64,000 nucleotides of DNA from Nocardia alba NBRC 108234 (GTDB lineage Bacteria; Actinomycetota; Actinomycetes; Mycobacteriales; Mycobacteriaceae): the NCBI RefSeq assembly GCF_001612665.1, contig NZ_BDAX01000029.1, positions 1 to 64,000 on the forward strand, read 5' to 3'. Positions 59,093 through 64,000 of this stretch are shown here, piece after piece; position 1 is the stretch's first letter; each line of letters opens with the position of its first letter. Position numbers and translations under genes: made by a program. The notes below the pieces were generated by a model. That model searched no databases, had not been told where the DNA came from, and worked only from the letters and a program-made list of their open reading frames with translations.

Positions 59093-60388
59093 TCAGAAGT
59101 AGGTGCGGATCAGGTCGACCACACGCGGGTCGGGCGCGTCGACGCTGTCGATCACCGGGATCAGGCGCCACTTGTCGAACGCGGTGCAGGGGTGGGAGAG
59201 GCCGAGGCGAACGACCGAGCCGACCGGGAGGTCAGCCGCGTCGGCGCCGGGCAGCCGCAGGAAGGCGTGCTGGTCGTTCAAGGCGGTGACCACCGCGTTC
59301 GGCGGAAGTGTGCCGCCGACGGCCAGTTGCGGCACCGGTAAACCCTCGTCGAAGGGGAAATCGCGTCTGCCGCCGTCGAGCAGGGCCAGTTCCGGTTCGG
59401 GCCGCGAGACCACCCTGGCCCAACCGTGCATGGCCGACCGCAGGCCCGGCTCCTTCGCGGGCGCGGCGAGCGGGGAGATACCCGCGTAGAAGCCGTCATC
59501 GTGGACGAGGTAGGCGCCGCTGCGCAGCACGACCGTGGTCGGCACGCCGCGCGCGCCGTCGGGGTCGGCCAGTCCGGCGAGTTCCTCGACCACGAGTTCG
59601 GGGTAGGCACTGCCGCCCGCGGTGACGACCGCCGCACCCGAATAGGCTCCCGCCGCAACGAGTTCGGTGTGCAGCGTGGCCAGTTCACGCAGATAGGCAC
59701 GGACCACCGCCACGCCCTCGGCGCTGCGATCGTGAGCCAGCGCGCCCTCGTAGCCCGCGACTCCGGCCAGGCTCAGCCGCTCACTCGCCGCGATGGCGGC
59801 GGCGACCGCGTGCGCCCCCGCTCGGGTGCGGGCGCCGGTCCGGCCGTGTGGTCCGCCCAGTTCGACCAGCACACGCACGCGCGGACTCCCGGCGCTCTCA
59901 CGCAAGATCTTGTCCATCAGTTCGACGGTGGCGACACCATCGGCCCAGCAGTACAACTCGAAGTCGGCCGCGCGCGCCGATTCCGCCGCAGCCCAGGCCA
60001 ATCCGACCGGGTCGAGCGCACTGTTGGCGAGCATGATCCGGCCGACACCGAACGAGCGCGCCAGCTGTGCCTGCCACACGGTGGCCAGGGTGATTCCCCA
60101 CGACCCGGCCACGAGCTGCTCGCGCCACAGCTGCGGCGCCATCGTGGTCTTGCCGTGCGGGGCGAGCGCCACCCCGGCCGCGGCGGTCCACGCGGCCATG
60201 AGGTCGCGGTTGGCGTCGAGTACGGCGCGGTCGAGGGTGAGCAACGGCGTCTGCCACTGGTCGAGTCGCGGTGCGCCGGCGAGATATTCGCGCACAGTGC
60301 TGCCCCACAAGTCGGGCGGCACGCTCTTGTCGCCGGGGCCGAGCGACTCGTCGGCGAGGGCATCCACGGCGTCGTTGTCGATGACCAC
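59093..60388 (-). CDS. D-threonine aldolase/D-serine dehydratase-like PLP enzyme (amino acid deaminase)
   Basis: A 431-aa fold-type III PLP enzyme of COG3616. The N-terminal alanine-racemase-like barrel has WQTPLLTLDRAVLDAN and the PLP lysine in LAPHGKTTM; the C-terminal beta domain has the metal-site HPCTAFDKW with LGLSHPC. Members act on D-threonine, D-serine or 3-hydroxy-aspartate. GTG 60388 has AAAGGG 6 nt upstream; a longer frame to 60766 crosses the divergent promoter. Divergent from the IclR gene, 282 nt away, with an operator-like site between. Confidence 0.87.
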   Translation of the reverse strand: MVIDNDAVDALADESLGPGDKSVPPDLWGSTVREYLAGAPRLDQWQTPLLTLDRAVLDANRDLMAAWTAAAGVALAPHGKTTMAPQLWREQLVAGSWGITLATVWQAQLARSFGVGRIMLANSALDPVGLAWAAAESARAADFELYCWADGVATVELMDKILRESAGSPRVRVLVELGGPHGRTGARTRAGAHAVAAAIAASERLSLAGVAGYEGALAHDRSAEGVAVVRAYLRELATLHTELVAAGAYSGAAVVTAGGSAYPELVVEELAGLADPDGARGVPTTVVLRSGAYLVHDDGFYAGISPLAAPAKEPGLRSAMHGWARVVSRPEPELALLDGGRRDFPFDEGLPVPQLAVGGTLPPNAVVTALNDQHAFLRLPGADAADLPVGSVVRLGLSHPCTAFDKWRLIPVIDSVDAPDPRVVDLIRTYF

Positions 60389-60449
60389 GGCATCCCTTTC
60401 TGTCGACCGAGCGCCGGGTAGCGACACGATCAGCCATATCAATCGAGCA

Positions 60450-60474
60450 TTGCGTAATATGCAACGATGGTTGC
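60450..60474. promoter_or_regulatory. overlapping TTGC/GCAA palindromes, probable IclR operator
   Basis: TTGCGTAATATGCAA (60450-60464) is a near-perfect 15-nt palindrome, and GCAAC-N4-GTTGC (60461-60474) overlaps it. Both lie in the 282-nt gap between the D-amino-acid enzyme and the IclR gene. The rest of the gap shows no credible gene. Confidence 0.62.
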
Positions 60475-60670
60475 GCCGAATGTTTCTGCTCGTTATTGTG
60501 CATCCCGAAGGCAGTGACCGCAAGCACGAAAGGGCGAATGAGGTGACCCAGGCAACAACCGCCCGGCCCAGGGCGATCGCTGTCGGTGAGGATGTAGCCG
60601 CACTGATACTCCCGGGCACCGGCCGGGCCGCACCGCGCTGTCCCGCGGCGCTGAACGAAACGATCAGCGC

Positions 60671-61438
60671 ATGAGTCAAAGCGTGTCGCGGGCACTGTCC
60701 ATTCTCATCGCCCTCGGTGAGAACTCGTATTCCCTCGACGAATTGGCGGTTCGGCTCGGCGTCCACAAGTCGACGGTGCTGCGGCTACTGCAGACCATGC
60801 AGGCCGATCGGTTCGTCGTCCACGACACCGCGCATCGCTACTCGCTGGGCACCCGCATGTTCGAATTGGCCACTCGCGCATTGGAGAACCGTGATGTGCG
60901 CACCGTCGCCCGCCCGCATCTGCGCGCGCTGGGCGCGGCCACCGGACAGACCGTGCACCTGGCCGCCTACGAATCGGGCGACGCCGTCTACATCGACAAG
61001 GTCGACGCCGAGCAGGCGGTGCGAATGCACTCGCGGATCGGCAGACCCGCGCCACTGCACTGCACCGCGGTCGGCAAGGTGCTCGTCGCCGCTCTGCCCC
61101 GCGGCGAATGGGCTTCGGTAGCAGCGCGATTGGACTACCGCCCCTTCACCACCCGCACCCTGCGCACTCCCGAGCAATACCTGGCCGAGTTGACACGCGT
61201 CGCCGCGCAGGGCTTCGCCGAAGATCACGAGGAGCACGAGAGCTTCGTCAACTGCATCGGCGTCGGCGTGCGCGACGGGATCGGCGCCGTCGTCGCCGCC
61301 ATCTCGGTCTCGGTTCCCGACGTGCTGCTCGACCACGACCAGGTGCTGGCGCTGTTGCCACAGCTGCGGGCTACCGCCGACGCCATCTCCACCGAACTCG
61401 GCTGGGCCCCCTACCGAGACGTCCCCCCGAGAACTTAG
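60671..61438 (+). CDS. IclR family transcriptional regulator
   Basis: A 255-aa IclR protein: N-terminal winged helix (SQSVSRALSILIALGENSYSLDELAVRLGVHKSTVLRLLQTM) and a GAF-like effector domain (about 80-245) with HLAAYESGDAVYIDKV, GRPAPLHCTAVGKVLVA and the DHEEHESFVNCIGVGVRD loop that binds small acids. It should regulate the divergent D-amino-acid operon at 58255-60388. Typical length; ATG 60671. Confidence 0.92.
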   Translation: MSQSVSRALSILIALGENSYSLDELAVRLGVHKSTVLRLLQTMQADRFVVHDTAHRYSLGTRMFELATRALENRDVRTVARPHLRALGAATGQTVHLAAYESGDAVYIDKVDAEQAVRMHSRIGRPAPLHCTAVGKVLVAALPRGEWASVAARLDYRPFTTRTLRTPEQYLAELTRVAAQGFAEDHEEHESFVNCIGVGVRDGIGAVVAAISVSVPDVLLDHDQVLALLPQLRATADAISTELGWAPYRDVPPRT

Positions 61439-61519
61439 CGATCAAGAGCCGGTCCCGCCCGAGTTGCCGCGATTCCCGCCATGTCATGGACGCCGTCGGC
61501 GCTTCGTGTTGAGATGGGC

Positions 61520-61539
61520 ACACCCCCGCCCGGGGGTGT
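61520..61539. terminator. GC hairpin upstream of the exported peptide gene
   Basis: ACACCCCC-GCCC-GGGGGTGT, a perfect 8-bp stem with a 4-nt loop, 81 nt after the IclR stop and 28 nt before the peptide ATG. It may end the IclR transcript or sit in the leader of the peptide gene and influence its translation. Confidence 0.45.
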
Positions 61540-61567
61540 TCATCCCCTCCTACCCGAGGATCAGCCT

Positions 61568-61735
61568 ATGTTCGCCAAGATCGCCCGCCCGCTCGCCGTC
61601 GGCGCCCTCGCCCTGTCCGTGACCGCGATCGGCGCCGCGACCGCATCGGCCGCCCCCGCGCAGCCGGTCGTCGGCTCGGTGTCGATCTGCACCGGCATCC
61701 CGGTCGGACCTTTCACCATCAGCGTCTGCCTGTAG
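61568..61735 (+). CDS. 55-aa exported two-cysteine peptide
   Basis: A short gene with GAGGA 6 nt before the ATG at 61568. The product has a clear Sec signal peptide: basic MFAKIARP, hydrophobic core LAVGALALSVTAIGAATA, cleavage at ASA-AP. The predicted mature peptide is about 27 aa with only two cysteines, SICTG and the penultimate residue of SVCL, which could form one disulfide enclosing a short Gly/Pro/Ile-rich loop. No family recognised. Possible roles are a wall-associated or signalling peptide. Confidence 0.72.
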   Translation: MFAKIARPLAVGALALSVTAIGAATASAAPAQPVVGSVSICTGIPVGPFTISVCL

Positions 61736-61736
61736 T

Positions 61737-61754
61737 CGCCGACCCGAGTCGGCG
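61737..61754. terminator. hairpin between convergent peptide gene and ppc
   Basis: CGCCGAC-CCGA-GTCGGCG, a 7-bp stem with 4-nt loop, fits exactly in the 19-nt gap between the peptide stop and the ppc stop and can serve both strands. Confidence 0.6.
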
Positions 61755-64000
61755 CTACCCCGAGTTGCGCAGCGCGGTGGCCAGGCCGTTCATGGTGAGC
61801 AGGATGCCCCGCTTCACCAGTTCGGAATCGTCACCGCCGCGCAGCCGGGCCAGCAGGTCCACCTGGAGCTGGTTCAGCGGCTCCAGGTAGGGGAATCGGT
61901 TGTGGATCGACTCGGCCAGTGACGGATTGTCACTGAGCAACTCGGTGTGGCCGGTGACCGCCAGGTACATGCGGATGGTGCGGGCGTGTTCGTCGGCGAT
62001 CATGGCGAAGATGTTCGCGCGCAGGGTTTCGTCGGTGACGAGCTCGGCGTAGCGGGCGGCGATGTCGAGGTCGCTCTTGGCCATCACCTGGGCCAGGTTC
62101 GACAGCACGGTGTTGAAGAACGGCCACCGCTGGTAGAGATCGGTGAGACGCGCGAGCCGGGCCGGATCGTCGCCGACCCACTGTTCGAGCGCGGTACCGG
62201 TGCCGTACCAGCCCGGCAACATGACCCTGGCCTGACTCCACGCCATCACCCAGGGGATGGCGCGCAGGTCCGAGACCGAATTGGTGGGTTTGCGGGAGGC
62301 GGGGCGGCTGCCGATGTTGAGGTCGCCGACCTCGGCGACCGGGGTGGATTCGCGGAAGTACTCGACGAAGCCCGGGGTGTCGTGCACCAGGTTCGCGTAG
62401 GCGGCGCGAGCGCGGGCGGCGAGGTCGTCGAGGAGTTCGTAGGCCGGTTCGGCCTCGTCGCCGAGCCCCTCCACGTCCAGCAGCGTCGACTCCAGGGTGC
62501 CCGCGATCAACGACTCCAGATTGCGATGCGCCGCACCGGATTCGGAGTATTTCGCGGCGATCACCTCGCCCTGCTCGGTCAATCGCAGCGAACCCCGCAC
62601 CGCGCCCGCGGGCTGGGCCAGGATGGCGTCGTAGCTGCGGCCGCCGCCGCGACCCACGGTGCCGCCGCGACCGTGGAACAGCCGCAACCGGATGCCCGAC
62701 TTCCCGGCCACCTCCACCAGGTCCAGCTCCGCGCGGTAGAGCGCCCAGTTCGCGGCGAGATACCCGCCGTCCTTGTTGGAGTCGGAGTAGCCGAGCATCA
62801 CTTCCTGGCGCATGCCCGCCGCCTCGACCAACTCGCGATAGACCGGAACCTCCAGTACCGCGCCCAGCGTCGACGCACCGGCGCTGAGGTCCTCGATGGT
62901 TTCGAACAGCGGGACGATGCCGACCGGACAGCTCGGCGCGGTGTCGGCGGTGCCCGGATCCAGGATGCCCGCTTCCTTCAGCAGCAACGCCGCCTCCAGC
63001 ATGTCGCTGACCGAGGTGCACATGCTGATGATGTAGTTCGGGATGGCGGCGGCGCCGAAGGTATCGATGACCTCCGCGGCGGCGCGCAGGACACCGAGCT
63101 CCTTGGTGGCGAGTTCGCTCAGCTGCGCGTTCGGCCCGAGAAGTGGTCGGCGCGTGCGCAACTCGGCCGCGAGCAGCTCCACCCGCTCGGCTTCGGGCAG
63201 ACTCGGATAGTCCGGATGCACGCCCGCCCACGCCAGCAGTTCGGTCACCACCTGCTCGTGCACCTCGGAGTTCTGGCGCATGTCCAGGCCCTGCAGGTGG
63301 AAGCCGAAGGTCTCGATGGCGTGCCGCAGGGCGGCGAGCCGGTCGTCGGCGAGCAGTCCGTCGCCGCTGGCGCGCATCGACTCGTCGATGGCGTCGAGGT
63401 CGTCGAGGACCGATTGCGGCGTCGGATACGGCACGGCGTCCGCGTCGAGGCCGTGTTCGGGCAGTTCACCGAGCGCGAGCTCGGCGGTGGCACTGAGTCG
63501 GGCCCGAATCGCGTGCAGCGCACGGCGATACGGCTCGTCGGCGAACAGGCCGGGGTCGGGATAGCCCGCCGCCGCGAGTTCGGCGACCCGGGGTGTCACC
63601 TGGACCAGGCGGGCCGATTGCGACAGAGTCTTCTCGAGTTCGACCAGCTCGTCCAGGTAGCGGCCGAAGGCGTAAACGGCGGCCTGTTCGGCGGCGGTGT
63701 GCACGACTTCCGCGGTGACGAACGGGTTTCCGTCGCGGTCACCGCCGATCCACGAGCCGGGGCGCAGGATCGGGCGCGGCAGCAGGCCTTCGGCGGGCCA
63801 GCGCGTCCGCAACGCCGCGCGCACCTGCGCGTTGATCTCCGGGATCACGTCGTAGAGGGTGAGGTCGTAGTAGCGCAGGCCGACGGAGATCTCGTCCTGG
63901 ATCCGCAAGCGCGCCAGTCGGATCAGCGCGGTACGCCACAGGGTGAGCACTTCGCGGCGGATCCGCAGTTCGGAGTCGTCGAGACCGGGCTCGCCGGGTT
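61755..64000 (-). CDS. ppc: phosphoenolpyruvate carboxylase (3' part; 5' end off window)
   Basis: Anaplerotic enzyme fixing bicarbonate onto PEP to give oxaloacetate. About 748 codons are visible, open to the right edge; the apparent GTG near 63950 is internal because coding continues upstream (ELRIRREV). GSWIGGDRDGNPFV, EVMLGYSDSNKDGG, FHGRGGTVGRGGG (mobile catalytic loop), and QPAGAVRGSLRLTEQGEV are all intact, and the C-terminus ends in TMNGLATALRNSG, a variant of the usual NTG end. The roughly 150-200 N-terminal residues, including the catalytic HP(T/S) histidine region, lie outside the window. Confidence 0.96.
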   Translation of the reverse strand, partial: PGEPGLDDSELRIRREVLTLWRTALIRLARLRIQDEISVGLRYYDLTLYDVIPEINAQVRAALRTRWPAEGLLPRPILRPGSWIGGDRDGNPFVTAEVVHTAAEQAAVYAFGRYLDELVELEKTLSQSARLVQVTPRVAELAAAGYPDPGLFADEPYRRALHAIRARLSATAELALGELPEHGLDADAVPYPTPQSVLDDLDAIDESMRASGDGLLADDRLAALRHAIETFGFHLQGLDMRQNSEVHEQVVTELLAWAGVHPDYPSLPEAERVELLAAELRTRRPLLGPNAQLSELATKELGVLRAAAEVIDTFGAAAIPNYIISMCTSVSDMLEAALLLKEAGILDPGTADTAPSCPVGIVPLFETIEDLSAGASTLGAVLEVPVYRELVEAAGMRQEVMLGYSDSNKDGGYLAANWALYRAELDLVEVAGKSGIRLRLFHGRGGTVGRGGGRSYDAILAQPAGAVRGSLRLTEQGEVIAAKYSESGAAHRNLESLIAGTLESTLLDVEGLGDEAEPAYELLDDLAARARAAYANLVHDTPGFVEYFRESTPVAEVGDLNIGSRPASRKPTNSVSDLRAIPWVMAWSQARVMLPGWYGTGTALEQWVGDDPARLARLTDLYQRWPFFNTVLSNLAQVMAKSDLDIAARYAELVTDETLRANIFAMIADEHARTIRMYLAVTGHTELLSDNPSLAESIHNRFPYLEPLNQLQVDLLARLRGGDDSELVKRGILLTMNGLATALRNSG

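Noticed and set aside
1..64000. CRISPR arrays, tRNA genes, insertion sequences, phage genes
   Set aside because: I looked for repeated spacers, cloverleaf-like sequences, transposase motifs and terminal repeats and found none that I could support.

Overview
The window is high-GC chromosomal DNA from a mycolic-acid-forming actinobacterium, most likely Nocardia or a close relative such as Rhodococcus. Three things point there: a complete yrbE-mce operon, several F420/TetR-type loci, and gene order. Read in reverse, the order argCJBDFR...argGH...(Rv1683-type hydrolase/acyl-CoA synthetase)...mpg...tyrS follows the M. tuberculosis chromosome between about Rv1652 and Rv1689 (gene order recalled, not searched). 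I saw no insertion sequence, phage, tRNA or CRISPR array.

Layout. 1-280 holds two strong promoters pointing off the left edge, probably for a ribosomal RNA operon, and the tyrS terminator. 281-4982 is tyrS, an alpha/beta hydrolase, doxX, mpg and ltrA, all on the minus strand. 5196-8939 is a multicopper oxidase followed by a self-contained ABC exporter operon that ends with its own TetR repressor. 8960-14906 is a surface-glycan locus: Trm112-like protein, GtrA flippase, GT-C-like membrane protein, GtrB-like polyprenyl-phosphate glycosyltransferase, sugar aminotransferase and methyltransferase. 15008-18980 has a fused hydrolase/acyl-CoA synthetase and idi. 19523-22545 is a GntR-NCS1 transporter-hydantoin racemase unit. 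22652-25117 is a serine hydrolase and a threonine dehydratase. 25151-30312 is a TetR-controlled operon ending in a rifampin-phosphotransferase-like dikinase.

The arginine genes are split. argGH (30325-33051) and argCJBDFR (47542-53426) keep near-identical ARG-box promoters, but about 14.5 kb lies between argG and argR. That block holds two tandem microproteins (46 and 44 aa) that resemble corynebacterial PorH/PorA channel peptides, an aldose epimerase, a TetR plus yrbEAB-mceABCDEF-mas operon, an MFS/TetR drug-efflux pair and a Fic C-terminal remnant. The right end (53454-64000) has a CPA2 antiporter, a PNPOx-like protein with a WYL regulator, an FAD monooxygenase/TetR pair with three tandem operators, an IclR-controlled D-amino-acid locus with a deacylase remnant, a small exported two-cysteine peptide and the 3' part of ppc.

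Regulation is unusually legible. Most local regulators sit beside clear palindromes, and many genes start 6-7 nt after a TAnnnT -10 box, suggesting leaderless mRNAs. The most novel candidates are the PorH/PorA-like pair, the aminotransferase-GtrB-GtrA-GT-C glycan system and the dikinase operon.
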